Source: Pseudomonas jessenii
Lineage (GTDB): Bacteria > Pseudomonadota > Gammaproteobacteria > Pseudomonadales > Pseudomonadaceae
Direction: 5' to 3'
DNA length: 64,000 bases
Assembly: GCF_002236115.1 (NCBI RefSeq)
Contig: NZ_NIWT01000002.1
Location: 310,001-374,000 of the forward strand
The first letter of the stretch is position 1, and every line of letters begins with the position of its first letter. The notes below the pieces were generated by a model. It saw only the letters and a list, made by a program, of their open reading frames with translations. It searched no databases and was not told the origin of the DNA. This document shows positions 24,936 to 34,077 of the stretch, in pieces. The position numbers were made by a program, and so were the translations under genes.

Positions 24936-25721
24936 TCAGAAGTGAACCTTGACCAGGAAGCTGGTCACGCTCTGATCGGTCTTGAAGCCCTGGCTGTCTT
25001 CGATACCGTATTTGTTTTTCCAGTAGTCATACTCGACACCGACGTACAGCTGCTTGGCACCCAGATTCAACGCCTTGCCCAGGTCGTATTTGACTTGCGG
25101 GTTGAAGTGCAGGTTGGCGTGGTACTCGCCTTTGCTGTTGACGTCGTTGTCTACCACCCAGTCCATGAAGCCATCGATCAGGACGTCCGAGCCACCCACC
25201 GGAATGGTGTAGGACCAGACCGGAGTGATCTGCCAGACATCGTCACCCGGACGGCCACCCTCGGTGTGACGATTATAGAAGTTCAACTGGAAGTAATCGA
25301 AACCAGGAATGGCCAGGTCGAAACCAGGACCGACCAGGTACGACTCGGTGTCGTCTTCGCCGAACTCATACGTCATGGCCAGCAGCACGTCCTTGATCGG
25401 GCCGAACTCCAGCTTCTGGTCAAAGATCTTGCCGAACGACAGGCGTGGCTGGAATTCGCCGTAGTGAGTGTTTTCACCCGCGAAATGGTCTTCCTTGCCG
25501 TTGTAGAAGATTTTGTCGATGAAGAAGAAGTTGTCGCCGTACTTCCAGGCATCGGCGTGTTCGAAGGTCACCGTCTGCTGGATGCGCGGGTTGACCTGGA
25601 AGTCCTTGCCATACAGATAGGTCAGGCTGTTGTTTTGCCACTGCAGCAAATCGCCGGCCATGGCCTGGCCCCCGGCCAGCATCGATCCCGCCAGCATCAG
25701 GCTAGTGCACGTACGTTTCAT
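24936..25721 (-). CDS. Tsx-like outer-membrane channel, paralogue A
   Basis: 261 aa from the ATG at 25721. Signal peptide MKRTCTSLMLAGSMLAGG...AMAGD. The mature part is a 12-strand-type beta-barrel ending in VKVHF, the C-terminal Phe signature of outer-membrane proteins, and has the Channel_Tsx/OmpK look (QTVTFEHADAWKYGDNFFF, GDDVWQITPVWSY). It closely matches the protein encoded by the adjacent upstream paralogue at 26099-26884. Next to purine transport and catabolism genes, nucleoside or purine-base uptake is a reasonable inference. An open frame continues upstream to 26099, but the signal peptide fixes the start. Confidence 0.85.
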   Translation of the reverse strand: MKRTCTSLMLAGSMLAGGQAMAGDLLQWQNNSLTYLYGKDFQVNPRIQQTVTFEHADAWKYGDNFFFIDKIFYNGKEDHFAGENTHYGEFQPRLSFGKIFDQKLEFGPIKDVLLAMTYEFGEDDTESYLVGPGFDLAIPGFDYFQLNFYNRHTEGGRPGDDVWQITPVWSYTIPVGGSDVLIDGFMDWVVDNDVNSKGEYHANLHFNPQVKYDLGKALNLGAKQLYVGVEYDYWKNKYGIEDSQGFKTDQSVTSFLVKVHF

Positions 25722-26098
25722 TCGGTTGCTCCCAAAAAGTAGGTGGTTCCACGTTATTTTTTTAAGGTCGGCGCTCTGGTGTGGCGCCTTTTTCTGTAGC
25801 GGTAAAAAATCATCCATTCGGTCAGCTTTAATGCTGTTAGCAAGAGCTGAGCCAAGGCTTTCAAAAAGCAAAAAAACTCCCGTTCGACGGCTCAAGAGCG
25901 GTCGATTGAGAGGGGTTTTGGAGTGCCTTGGTGCCTGCCAGAGCCGGGATAAGTTGGCTTTCTGGTCAGGTTTTACATCCGGGCTTTTTTTTAAACCGGA
26001 TTCGGGCGGCCGCGGAGAATACTGACTCCTCGGCCAGGTCTCAAGTGCTCCGCAACGGCGCACCGACGGCAGGTTTTGGGCACGGTTGCGGAGCAGCA
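25722..26098. other. 377-bp spacer between the two Tsx-like genes
   Basis: No gene. It contains a plus-strand stem GGCGC/GGCGCC followed by TTTTT (about 25768-25793) and, on the minus strand, an ACGGGAG segment followed by a T-run near 25875-25881. Either could separate the two porin transcripts. Confidence 0.5.
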
Positions 26099-26884
26099 TC
26101 AGAAGTGCACCTTTACCAGCAGGCTGGCGGTGTTTTCATTGGTGTTGAAACGGGAGCTGTCCTGGACGCCGTATTTGTCTTTCCAGTAGCTGTATTCGGT
26201 GCCGACATACACCTGTTTCTCGCGCCAGCCCAGGGCTTTGCCCAGGTCGTATTTGATCTGCGGGTTGAAGTGCAGGTTGGCGTGATAGGTGCCGCGGGCG
26301 TTCTGGTCGTTATCCACCACCCAGTCGATGTAGCCGTCGATCAACAGGTTCGAGTTGCCCAGTGGCAGGGTGTAGGACCAGGCCGGGCTGATTTGCCAGA
26401 CATCATCGCCAGGGCGCGAGCCTTCGGTCTGGCGGTAATAGAAGTTCAGGGTGAAAAAGTTGAAGCCCGGTACCGCTAGGTCGAAACCGGGACCGATCAG
26501 GTAGGCCTCGGTGTCGTCTTCGCCGTTCTCGTAGGTCATGGCCAGCAGCACGTCCTTGATCGGGCCGAATTCGAAACGGCGGTCGAGGATCTTGCCGAAG
26601 GAGAGGCGTGGGCTGAACTCGCCGTAATAGGCATGAACGCCTTTGTTTCGGTCTTTCTCGCCGTTGTAGTAGGTGCTGTCGATAAACATGAAGTTGTCGC
26701 CGTACTTCCAGCGGTCGGCGTGTTCGAAGGTTATCGTCTGCTGGATCGCCGGGTTGATCGCGAAGTTCTTGCCATACAGATAGCTCAGGCTGTTGGTCTG
26801 CCACAGCAGCAGATCGCCGGCCATGGCCTGACTCGCGGCCAGCAGGCCAGCACCCAACAGCAGGTTGGTTTGTGTCCGAATCAT
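26099..26884 (-). CDS. Tsx-like outer-membrane channel, paralogue B
   Basis: 261 aa from the ATG at 26884. Signal peptide MIRTQTNLLLGAGLLA...AMAGD. It shares most residues, equal length and the VKVHF end with paralogue A (for example KYGDNFMFID and GPIKDVLLAMTYENGEDDTE), so the pair arose by tandem duplication. The leader contains AAAAACAAGAGGGAG, an A-rich stretch over the ribosome-binding site like Crc/Hfq targets. A role in purine or nucleoside entry is inferred from the neighbouring urate/xanthine permease. Confidence 0.85.
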   Translation of the reverse strand: MIRTQTNLLLGAGLLAASQAMAGDLLLWQTNSLSYLYGKNFAINPAIQQTITFEHADRWKYGDNFMFIDSTYYNGEKDRNKGVHAYYGEFSPRLSFGKILDRRFEFGPIKDVLLAMTYENGEDDTEAYLIGPGFDLAVPGFNFFTLNFYYRQTEGSRPGDDVWQISPAWSYTLPLGNSNLLIDGYIDWVVDNDQNARGTYHANLHFNPQIKYDLGKALGWREKQVYVGTEYSYWKDKYGVQDSSRFNTNENTASLLVKVHF

Positions 26885-26935
26885 CTGTTGCTCCCTCTTG
26901 TTTTTATTTTTGCGAGGCGCAGGCAACCCCAAACC

Positions 26936-27038
26936 CTGTAGGAGCGAGCTTGCTCGCGATGGTCGTCAACGATTACGCGTGTTGTCTGAATACCCGTGAT
27001 GCTCTCAGGTCCATCGCGAGCGAGCTCGCTCCTACAGG
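26936..27038. repeat. REPIN, TGTAGGAG subtype
   Basis: TGTAGGAGCGAGCTTGCTCGCGAT and inverted ATCGCGAGCGAGCTCGCTCCTACA enclose about 55 bp with GTCAACGATTACGCGTG. It lies between porin B and the permease gene. Confidence 0.9.
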
Positions 27039-27055
27039 AGTTGTGTCTTTACCTG

Positions 27056-28408
27056 TTAGTGGGCGTGGCAGTCATTGATGGCCGCGCGTTCGGCGCCACC
27101 AAGGATGTTGAACAGCAGGTTCAGCGTCAGCGCGCTGAGGGTGGCCATGGCGATGCCGCTGTGGGTGATCGGGCTCATCCACACGGGCAGGTGGGCGAAA
27201 AACTCCGGGCGTACAACCGGGATCAGGCCCATGCCGATGCTCACCGCCACCAGCAACTGGTTGCGACGGTCACCGATGTCGGCCTCCTGGAGAATCTTGA
27301 TTCCGGTGGCGGCGACCATGCCGAACATCGCAATCGCTGCGCCGCCCAGTACTGCCGGAGGAATCGACGCCACCAAAAACGCGGCTTTGGGCAGCAGGCT
27401 CAAGACGATCAGCAACCCGCCGGCAACGATGGTCACCGAACGGCAACGCACGCCGGTCATCTGCACCAGGCCGATGTTCTGGGCGAAGGAGGAGTGGGTG
27501 AAGGTGTTGAAGAACCCGGCGAAGAACGAAGCGCCGGCATCGCACAACAAGCCTCGACGCAGCATCCGTGGACAGACTTCCTGGCCGGTGATCTTGCCCA
27601 GCGCCAGGAACATCCCGGTGGACTCGACGAAGATGATCACTACCACCAGACACATCGACAGGATCGGTGCCAGTTCGAATTTCGGCATGCCGAAGTGCAG
27701 CGGAGTGACGAATTGCAGCCATGGCGCCTGAGCCATGCCACTGAGGTCGACCATGCCGAGCAGGCCGCAGAGCACGTAGCCCAGGCACATGCCGATCAGC
27801 ACGGAAATATTGACCCAGAAACCGCGCATGAAGCGATGCACCAGCAAAATGGTACCCAGCACCAGCGCGGCAATGGTCAGGTAAATCGGCGAACCGAATT
27901 GAGTGGCGCTGGCACCGCCGCCGGCCCAGTTCACAGCCACGGGGAACAGCGACAAACCGATCGAGGTGATGACTGTGCCGGTCACCAGCGGCGGGAAGAA
28001 GCGTACGACTTTGGACATGAACGGGGCGATGATCATGCCGAAGAACCCGGCGGCGATGGTCGCGCCGAAGATCCCTTGCAGGCCGATACCGGGCATGCCG
28101 GCCATGGCGACCATGCTGCCGACGGCGGCGAAACTGGCGCCCATCATCACCGGCATGCGAATGCCCATGGGGCCGATGCCGAGGGACTGGACGATGGTGG
28201 CGATACCCGCCACCAGCAGGTCGGCGTTGATCAGGAAGGCGATTTCTTCACGACTCAGGCCAGCGGCCTGTCCGATGATCAGCGGTACCGCGATGGCACC
28301 ACCGTACATCAGCAGAACATGTTGCAAACCGACCAGGATCAGTTGCAAGAGGGGCAAACGCTGAATGGCGGGTGCGTCGGGGATGCGCGCTTCGGATAGC
28401 TCGGACAT
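27056..28408 (-). CDS. Nucleobase:cation symporter-2, urate/xanthine permease type
   Basis: 450 aa with about 12-14 membrane segments. The NAT/NCS2 signature is QNIGLVQMTGV (about residue 330), and VESTGMFLALGKITG lies just ahead. It imports xanthine or urate with protons. It is the last gene of the minus-strand purine operon after puuD, which argues for urate as a main substrate. The leader has AAGAATAAAAAG, an AANAANAA motif seen in Crc/Hfq-repressed mRNAs. Confidence 0.9.
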   Translation of the reverse strand: MSELSEARIPDAPAIQRLPLLQLILVGLQHVLLMYGGAIAVPLIIGQAAGLSREEIAFLINADLLVAGIATIVQSLGIGPMGIRMPVMMGASFAAVGSMVAMAGMPGIGLQGIFGATIAAGFFGMIIAPFMSKVVRFFPPLVTGTVITSIGLSLFPVAVNWAGGGASATQFGSPIYLTIAALVLGTILLVHRFMRGFWVNISVLIGMCLGYVLCGLLGMVDLSGMAQAPWLQFVTPLHFGMPKFELAPILSMCLVVVIIFVESTGMFLALGKITGQEVCPRMLRRGLLCDAGASFFAGFFNTFTHSSFAQNIGLVQMTGVRCRSVTIVAGGLLIVLSLLPKAAFLVASIPPAVLGGAAIAMFGMVAATGIKILQEADIGDRRNQLLVAVSIGMGLIPVVRPEFFAHLPVWMSPITHSGIAMATLSALTLNLLFNILGGAERAAINDCHAH

Positions 28409-28493
28409 GCAACACCTCGGATCTTTTTATTCTTGTGATTTACAGCTGCAGTGCTGCTGGCAGCTGTATTCGAATCTGGTGGACCGCGTTGCG

Positions 28494-28564
28494 GCCAATC
28501 GCAGGCAAGCCAGCTCCCACACAGGCCATGCAAAACCTGTGGGAGCGAGCTTGCCCGCGATGCT
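28494..28564. repeat. Outward-facing REP doublet, TGTGGGAG subtype
   Basis: ATCGCAGGCAAGCCAGCTCCCACACAGG, then a 10-bp spacer and CCTGTGGGAGCGAGCTTGCCCGCGAT. The TGTGGGAG ends face each other, opposite to a REPIN. Confidence 0.85.
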
Positions 28565-28571
28565 TTAGCGA

Positions 28572-29876
28572 TTAATTGGTCTGGGCTCCCTGCACAATCC
28601 AGGCACCGATCAGGTCACGTTCCTGCTGAGTCATCTGCGTGATGTTGCCCAGTGGCATGATCTGGCTGGTGACGGCTTGCGCCTGAATCCGCGGTGCGTT
28701 CTGGCGGATTTGCTCGGGAGTGTCCAGCATCACCCCGGCCGGGGCCGCGCTGAACAACGGGCTGGTTGGTTTGGCCGAGTGGCAAACCGTGCAACGTTCC
28801 TGAATCACGCTGTGCACCTTGTCGAAACCCGGGCCGGCATTGGATGCCTGAGCCGGAGCGGCAGCAGGTGCTTGTGCAGGTTTGGCTTCAGCAGGTTTCA
28901 AACCACCGCCCACTGCGGTTTCCGGCAGCGGCTGGTATTCGATTTTCGCTGGAGCGTTGGCCACTTCTGGGGCGCTGGACATCGGCTTCGGACCGGACAC
29001 ATAAGCCAGGCAGATCATGCCCACCGCTGCCACTGGCAGGGTCCAGGCAAACTTGTGGCTGTCGTGACGGGTGTTGAAGTAGTGACGCACCAACACCGCC
29101 AGTACCGCGATCCCGGCCAGGATCAACCAGTTGTACTGGCTGCCGTAGGTGCTCGGGAAGTGGTTGCTGATCATGATGAACAGCACCGGCAAGGTGAAGT
29201 AGTTGTTGTGACGCGAACGCAACAGGCCTTTGGCCGGCAGCGCCGGATCCGGCGTGCGGTTCTCGGCAATCGCCGCAACCAGTGCGCGCTGTGCCGGCAT
29301 GATGATGCGGAACACGTTGCCGACCATGATGGTGCCGATGATCGCGCCGACGTGCAGGTACGCACCCCGACCGCTGAACACTTTGCTGAAGCCGTAGGCA
29401 GCGCCGATGATCAGGACGAACAGGATGAAACCCAACAGGGCAGGGCGTTTGCCCAGGGCCGAGTCGCACAGGAAGGAGTAGATGAACCAACCGATGAACA
29501 GCGAGCCGAGGCCGATGGCCACGCCTTCAGGACCGCTCAGGGTGCTGCCCGGAGCCAGCAGGTAGAGCGTCGGGTTGGAGTAGAACACCACGCACAGCAG
29601 CGCGATACCCGACATCCAGGTGAAGTAGGCTTCCCATTTGAACCAGTGCAGGTTGTCCGGCATGGTCGGTGGAGCCAGTTTGTATTTTTCCAGGTGATAG
29701 ATACCGCCGCCGTGGATCGCCCACAAATCACCGGCCAGACCGCTTTTCGGATTGACCCGATTGAGGTTGTTTTCCAGCCAGACGAAGTAGAACGACGCAC
29801 CGATCCAGGCCACGCCAGTAATCATGTGAACCCAGCGCACGCTCAGGTTCAGCCATTCCAACAGATGTGCTTCCAC
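28572..29876 (-). CDS. puuD: Membrane urate hydroxylase with C-terminal cytochrome c domain
   Basis: 434 aa. Eight or so membrane helices (residues 10-310; WVHMITGVAWIGASFYFVWLE at the start) carry conserved His residues. A Pro/Ala-rich linker (about 320-350) leads to a cytochrome c domain with CTVCH (about 367) and a Met-containing QIMPLGN. PuuD-type enzymes oxidise urate to 5-hydroxyisourate and pass electrons to the respiratory chain rather than to O2 as uricase does. It starts the purine ring-opening route encoded here. Confidence 0.92.
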   Translation of the reverse strand: MEAHLLEWLNLSVRWVHMITGVAWIGASFYFVWLENNLNRVNPKSGLAGDLWAIHGGGIYHLEKYKLAPPTMPDNLHWFKWEAYFTWMSGIALLCVVFYSNPTLYLLAPGSTLSGPEGVAIGLGSLFIGWFIYSFLCDSALGKRPALLGFILFVLIIGAAYGFSKVFSGRGAYLHVGAIIGTIMVGNVFRIIMPAQRALVAAIAENRTPDPALPAKGLLRSRHNNYFTLPVLFIMISNHFPSTYGSQYNWLILAGIAVLAVLVRHYFNTRHDSHKFAWTLPVAAVGMICLAYVSGPKPMSSAPEVANAPAKIEYQPLPETAVGGGLKPAEAKPAQAPAAAPAQASNAGPGFDKVHSVIQERCTVCHSAKPTSPLFSAAPAGVMLDTPEQIRQNAPRIQAQAVTSQIMPLGNITQMTQQERDLIGAWIVQGAQTN

Positions 29877-29926
29877 AGTCTTTACCTCTCGCCTGTCACT
29901 CTGTTGTCGAGTGATCAGACCTTCTC

Positions 29927-30430
29927 TTATTGGTGGGGGGCGAGGATCAAACGCTCATCCTCTTTGAAAAAATGCTCATCGCAGTTATTGCCTGTGCCAC
30001 TGCGATCAACCACCAGGAAGTCATCCCGCTTTTCGATCGTCAGCACCGGGTGGTGCCAGACGCCGCGATGGTAATTAATGCCCTGCCTGCCGTTGGTGAC
30101 GAAGGCGCGGACCAAGCCTGATACAGGTTCATCGCCAAGTGGCGCGACCACGATCAGAAAGGGGTTGCCGAGCAGCGGAATGAAAGCCTGGCTGCCCAGC
30201 GGATGGCGCTCCAGCATGCTGACGGTCAGCGGCATGTCCTGCGCATCGGCGCGGAAGATGCTGATGATCGCGTTGTCCTCTGGCGTGGCGGTTTCGACCA
30301 CAGCCAGTTTATGGAAGCGCATGGTCGAACCGTTGTTGATCATGAAGTGATCGCTGCCGTCGGTTTCGATCACGTCACCGAAAGGGGCGAAGGCTTCTTT
30401 GGTCAGCGGTTCAATCGTCAGTGTGCGCAT
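29927..30430 (-). CDS. allA: Ureidoglycolate lyase
   Basis: 167 aa from the ATG at 30430 (MRTLTIEPLTKEAF); the frame upstream runs into REP sequence. Cupin-like AllA fold with FAPFGDVIETDGSDH, LERHPLGSQAFIPL and YHRGVWHHPVL (metal/active-site His residues). It splits ureidoglycolate into glyoxylate and urea, the last step of this route. It lies in the purine operon between alc (with a REP doublet) and puuD. Confidence 0.92.
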   Translation of the reverse strand: MRTLTIEPLTKEAFAPFGDVIETDGSDHFMINNGSTMRFHKLAVVETATPEDNAIISIFRADAQDMPLTVSMLERHPLGSQAFIPLLGNPFLIVVAPLGDEPVSGLVRAFVTNGRQGINYHRGVWHHPVLTIEKRDDFLVVDRSGTGNNCDEHFFKEDERLILAPHQ

Positions 30431-30470
30431 GCTGTTCTTATCCGAATTCTGTGTTGTTAGTTCTATCGCC

Positions 30471-30542
30471 ATCGCGAGCAAGCTCGCTCCCACAGTGGAC
30501 TGTGGCGTTCACAAAACCTGTGGGAGCGAGCTTGCTCGCGAT
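30471..30542. repeat. Outward-facing REP doublet, TGTGGGAG subtype, within the purine operon
   Basis: ATCGCGAGCAAGCTCGCTCCCACAG, a 20-bp spacer, then CTGTGGGAGCGAGCTTGCTCGCGAT. It lies between alc and allA. Confidence 0.9.
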
Positions 30543-30554
30543 TGGTCCCACCGC

Positions 30555-31550
30555 TTATTTAGCGACCTTGCCCAGTACACGCAGGCGGCTCACACCACCA
30601 TCCGGGAACACGTTCAGGCGGATGTGGGTGATCGGGCCCAGTGCCTTGATCTGCTCGGCGAAGGTGTGCTCGGCGTGCATTTCCAGCTTCTGGCTTGGCA
30701 GCAGTTCGCGCCAGAACAGCGACTGGGTTTCGATCTGGCTGTCGGTACCGCCCTTCACGAACGCGCCCTGGATCGAGCAGCTGTCCGGGTAGTTGCCCTT
30801 GAAGTGCAGGGTGTCGACGATGACTTTCTCGACTTCGCCGGCATGACCCAGCGCGACGATGACCCAGTCATTGCCCGGAGTACGACGACGCGCGGTTTCC
30901 CAGCCATCGCCCATGTTGATGCCACGGCCCGGGTTGAGGATGTTGCTCATGCGACCGAAGTGTTCATCGGAGCAGGCGAGGGCGCGACCACCGTTAAGGG
31001 CCGCAGCCAGGTCGACTTGCTCGTTGTCGCCGGTAGCCGACCAGTCACGGAACGGCACGCCGTACACGCGCAGACGGGCCACGCCGCCATCCGGGTAGAT
31101 GTTGAAGCGCAGGTGGCTGAAGGCCTGGTCGTTGTTGATTTCGTGGTAGTGGTGGCTGTTGCCTTGCAGCTCGACGGCCGACAGCACTTCAACCCACTGG
31201 GTGTTTTCGTTCGGCTCGCCTTCGGTCAGGAAGCAGGCTTCCAGGGACGCCGATGGCGGGAAGTTGCCGGTGAAGAATGAAGTGTCGATGTCGACGCCCT
31301 TGATCGAACCCGGTACGCCCAGGCGGATCACTGCGCTGTCGAAGCCTTCGAAGCGCTTGCGGCGCGATTCCCAGCCGTCCATCCACTTGCCGTTGTCATC
31401 GAACACGCCCTCCTTCCATACGGCCGGGGTCGGTTGGAACAGACGGTTGGCGTCTGCGAACCAGTCATCGGTGACCGAGATGATTTTGGTGCCCAGGCGG
31501 GCATCGGCCAGGTTGACGAACTTCTCGAAAGGTACGGCGTAAGCTTTCAT
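30555..31550 (-). CDS. alc: Allantoicase
   Basis: 331 aa, made of two repeated jelly-roll allantoicase domains. The first has [20 protein letters not shown] and DGWESRRKR; the second has [24 protein letters not shown] sequence (about 185-215). Each domain ends with [18 protein letters not shown] or [18 protein letters not shown]. It hydrolyses allantoate to ureidoglycolate and urea. It is cytoplasmic, inside the purine operon downstream of uraD. Confidence 0.95.
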   Translation of the reverse strand: MKAYAVPFEKFVNLADARLGTKIISVTDDWFADANRLFQPTPAVWKEGVFDDNGKWMDGWESRRKRFEGFDSAVIRLGVPGSIKGVDIDTSFFTGNFPPSASLEACFLTEGEPNENTQWVEVLSAVELQGNSHHYHEINNDQAFSHLRFNIYPDGGVARLRVYGVPFRDWSATGDNEQVDLAAALNGGRALACSDEHFGRMSNILNPGRGINMGDGWETARRRTPGNDWVIVALGHAGEVEKVIVDTLHFKGNYPDSCSIQGAFVKGGTDSQIETQSLFWRELLPSQKLEMHAEHTFAEQIKALGPITHIRLNVFPDGGVSRLRVLGKVAK

Positions 31551-31641
31551 TCTTCTTGTCTGCCTTTAAATAAGTGGCTTGGGATACTTGCCAGGCCCCC
31601 GGGCGGTTTCGGCGTTCTTGAATCCGCTGGGGCCAGGCTTG

Positions 31642-32157
31642 CTATAGGGTCAGTAATCGGAACAGGGCGATCTTGTTGATCTCCGCCAGCGCGCACTTGA
31701 ACTCGGTGTCGACCGGGTTGTGGATGCGCGTTTCGAACGCTGCGAGGATCTGATGCCGGTTGCTGCCTTTTACCGCCATGATGAAGGGAAACTTGAACTT
31801 GGCTTTGTAGGCGTCGTTCAGCTCGGTGAAGCGAGAAAACTCTTCGGCCGTGCATTGGTGAATACCGGCGCCAGCCTGTTCATTGGTGCTGGCTTCGGTA
31901 AGTTGGCCCTGGACGGCGGCTTTGCCGGCCAGGTCCGGGTGAGCGTTGATCAATGCCAGCTGACTGGTGTGATCGGCGCTCAACAGGATGTCGCTCATGC
32001 GCTGGTGCAGGGTTTCGATCTCATCGATCGAGGCATCCTGGCCCAGGTCGTAGGCCTTCTCGGCCACCCATGGCGAATGTTCGTAGATGTCGGCGAAAGC
32101 GGCGACGAAGGCGTCGCGGCTCAGGGCCGAAGGTTTGACGGTTTGAAAGGTGCTCAT
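31642..32157 (-). CDS. uraD: OHCU decarboxylase
   Basis: 171 aa from the ATG at 32157, which overlaps the puuE stop (ATGA). UraD/Pucl landmarks are FVAAFADIYEHSPWVAEKAY (conserved His near the start), INAHPDLAGKAA and FPFIMAVKG. It decarboxylates 2-oxo-4-hydroxy-4-carboxy-5-ureidoimidazoline to (S)-allantoin. Coupled to puuE, it hands the product directly to the next enzyme. Confidence 0.95.
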   Translation of the reverse strand: MSTFQTVKPSALSRDAFVAAFADIYEHSPWVAEKAYDLGQDASIDEIETLHQRMSDILLSADHTSQLALINAHPDLAGKAAVQGQLTEASTNEQAGAGIHQCTAEEFSRFTELNDAYKAKFKFPFIMAVKGSNRHQILAAFETRIHNPVDTEFKCALAEINKIALFRLLTL

Positions 32158-33080
32158 TTGGCAGCCCCTGTGTACGGGTGGGTTTCTTGCCAGTGACGCG
32201 CGATGTCGACGCGACGGCTGAACCACACCTGTTCATGACTTTTAGCGTATTCGATAAAGCGCTTGAGCGAAGCTAGACGCGCCGGACGGCCGATCAAGCG
32301 GCAGTGCAGGCCGATCGACAGCATCTTCGGAGCCTCGGCGCCTTCGGCGTAGAGCACGTCGAACGCATCTTTCAGGTATTCGAAGAAGTCGTCGCCCTTG
32401 TTGAAACCCTGGACCTGGGTGAAGCGCATGTCGTTGGTGTCCAGGGTGTACGGGATCACCAGGTGCGGCTTGCCGGTCGGGTTGTTCGGTTCCCAGTAGG
32501 GCAGGTCGTCGTCGTAGGTGTCGCAGTCGTAGAGGAAACCACCTTCTTCCATCACCAGGCGACGGGTGTTTGGACCCGTGCGGCCGGTGTACCAGCCCAG
32601 CGGGCGAGTGCCTGTGATTTCGGTAAGGATGCGGATCGCTTCGAGCATGTGCTCGCGTTCCTGGGCTTCGTCCATGTACTGGTAGTCGATCCAGCGATAG
32701 CCATGGCTGCAGATCTCGTGGCCGGCATCGACCATGGCGCGGATCACGTCCGGGTGACGCTGGGCGGCCATGGCCACGGCGAAGATGGTCAGTGGAATGT
32801 CGAATTCCTTGAACAGCTTCAGGATCCGCCACACGCCGGCACGGCTGCCATATTCGTAGAGGGATTCCATGCTCATGTTGCGCGCGCCTTGCAGCGGCTG
32901 GGCTGAAACCATCTCCGAGAGGAACGCTTCGGATTCTTTGTCGCCGTGCAGGATGTTGCGCTCGCCGCCTTCTTCGTAATTGAGTACGAACGACAGGGCA
33001 ATACGGGCATTGCCCGGCCAGTGGGGGTGAGGAGGGTTACTGCCGTAACCGACCAGGTCGCGTGGGTAGTCAGCGCTCAC
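32154..33080 (-). CDS. puuE: Cofactor-independent allantoinase PuuE
   Basis: 308 aa of the polysaccharide-deacetylase fold. Markers are DLVGYGSNPPHPHWPG, FVLNYEEGGERN, SHGYRWIDYQ and ISIGLHCRLIGRPARL-like sequence near residue 260. It opens the hydantoin ring of (S)-allantoin to allantoate. It is the first gene of the operon puuE-uraD-alc-allA-puuD-permease. A TTGTATACAA operator lies about 90 nt upstream. Confidence 0.94.
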   Translation of the reverse strand: MSADYPRDLVGYGSNPPHPHWPGNARIALSFVLNYEEGGERNILHGDKESEAFLSEMVSAQPLQGARNMSMESLYEYGSRAGVWRILKLFKEFDIPLTIFAVAMAAQRHPDVIRAMVDAGHEICSHGYRWIDYQYMDEAQEREHMLEAIRILTEITGTRPLGWYTGRTGPNTRRLVMEEGGFLYDCDTYDDDLPYWEPNNPTGKPHLVIPYTLDTNDMRFTQVQGFNKGDDFFEYLKDAFDVLYAEGAEAPKMLSIGLHCRLIGRPARLASLKRFIEYAKSHEQVWFSRRVDIARHWQETHPYTGAAK

Positions 33081-33167
33081 TGCAGGCTTCCTTCTTATTC
33101 GATGATGACGGTTGGTGTGACGCAGCTGAAAATGGGATGGCGGGCTTGCGTCACAGCGATGGGCTGA

Positions 33168-33177
33168 TTGTATACAA
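33168..33177. promoter_or_regulatory. TTGTATACAA operator, puuE side
   Basis: Perfect 10-bp palindrome 88 nt upstream of the puuE start. GntR-family regulators commonly bind this class of site. Confidence 0.6.
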
Positions 33178-33372
33178 CTTTATATTCACTTTGTAAGCCT
33201 GATTTTTCGCATTTTTCACCGACTGTCATCTTTTACTGCTATTGGCGTGAGCCTGCAAGAAATCTGCCTGACTGGTCAATTATTGATTGAAGGGTTCATA
33301 GATGGTGCGGTTTAGCGGGAAATCGGCGGTAAATATGCAGATGGCGGACGTCATACGAAAAATGTCGTTTTT

Positions 33373-33384
33373 ATTGTGTACAAT
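33373..33384. promoter_or_regulatory. ATTGTGTACAAT operator, hiuH side
   Basis: A 12-bp palindrome with one central mismatch (ATTGT-GT-ACAAT), 130 nt upstream of hiuH. It shares TTGT and ACAA half-sites with the puuE and permease sites. The remainder of 33081-33514 shows no gene. Confidence 0.6.
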
Positions 33385-33514
33385 TTTTTTGAAAAGTGTC
33401 TTAATCAGTCGCTCGCCGCAGCTTTTCGTGCTCCGAATCGGTGCGGTCTCCTTTTCAACTGACTTCGGGAGGCGCGAAGTCTGACTGCTCCACGCAGGCA
33501 GGCGCGCAGAATCA

Positions 33515-33868
33515 ATGGGACGTTTGACTACACACGTTTTGGACGCAGCACACGGTTGCCCGGGCAGCTCGATCAAGGTCGAGTTGTACCGCGTTGAAGG
33601 ATCGCACCTGGAATTGGTCGCCAGCGCGATAACCAACAGCGATGGCCGTGTCGATGCACCGCTGCTGCAAGGCGATGACTACCGCACCGGGGTCTATCAG
33701 GTTCAGTTTCATGCCGGCGATTACTACCGCGCCCGTGGCGTTCAGCTGCCGGAGCCTGCATTCCTTGATGTGGTGGTGCTGCGTTTTGGCATCTCCGCCG
33801 AGCAGGATCACTACCATGTGCCGTTGTTGATTTCGCCTTACAGCTACTCCACCTATCGCGGCAGCTGA
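33515..33868 (+). CDS. hiuH: 5-hydroxyisourate hydrolase (transthyretin-like)
   Basis: 117 aa. The N-terminal GRLTTHVLDAAHGCPG holds the catalytic His. The C-terminus SYSTYRGS is the diagnostic YRGS tetrapeptide that separates enzymes from transthyretins. It hydrolyses 5-hydroxyisourate, the PuuD product, to OHCU. No periplasmic signal is seen. It is divergent from the puuE operon and has its own operator and a strong terminator. Confidence 0.96.
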   Translation: MGRLTTHVLDAAHGCPGSSIKVELYRVEGSHLELVASAITNSDGRVDAPLLQGDDYRTGVYQVQFHAGDYYRARGVQLPEPAFLDVVVLRFGISAEQDHYHVPLLISPYSYSTYRGS

Positions 33869-33927
33869 TCCCCCAGGCAGCTGCTGCAACCTGGAAGCGA
33901 CTGCGCATATAGCTTCTTTGGTCTTTC

Positions 33928-33953
33928 GCCCGCTCACACTGCGGGCTTTTTTT
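33928..33953 (+). terminator. Intrinsic terminator of hiuH
   Basis: GCCCGC (33928-33933) and GCGGGC (33941-33946) followed by seven Ts. Confidence 0.9.
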
Positions 33954-33959
33954 CGTCTT

Positions 33960-34074
33960 CTGTAGGAGCAGCCGGTCGACGCTCGATTGCTCGCGATGGA
34001 GGCCCAGACAACGCGGGCATTCAGATGGCCCGCGTCATCGTTAACGTCCATCGCGAGCAAGCTCGCTCCTACAA
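33960..34074. repeat. REPIN, TGTAGGAG subtype with an altered left head
   Basis: The left head reads TGTAGGAGCAGCCGGTCGAC followed by GCTCGATTGCTCGCGAT, an expansion of the loop. The right end is the usual ATCGCGAGCAAGCTCGCTCCTACA, preceded by CGTCATCGTTAACGTCC. Confidence 0.85.
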
Positions 34075-34077
34075 CTG

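Noticed and set aside
24936..26099. N-terminal extension of porin A by about 126 codons
   Set aside because: Upstream codons are unlike coding sequence. The signal peptide MKRTCTSLMLAG sets the start at 25721.
33302..33484. 60-codon plus-strand frame upstream of hiuH
   Set aside because: Overlaps the operator region, lacks a ribosome-binding site and shows no domain.
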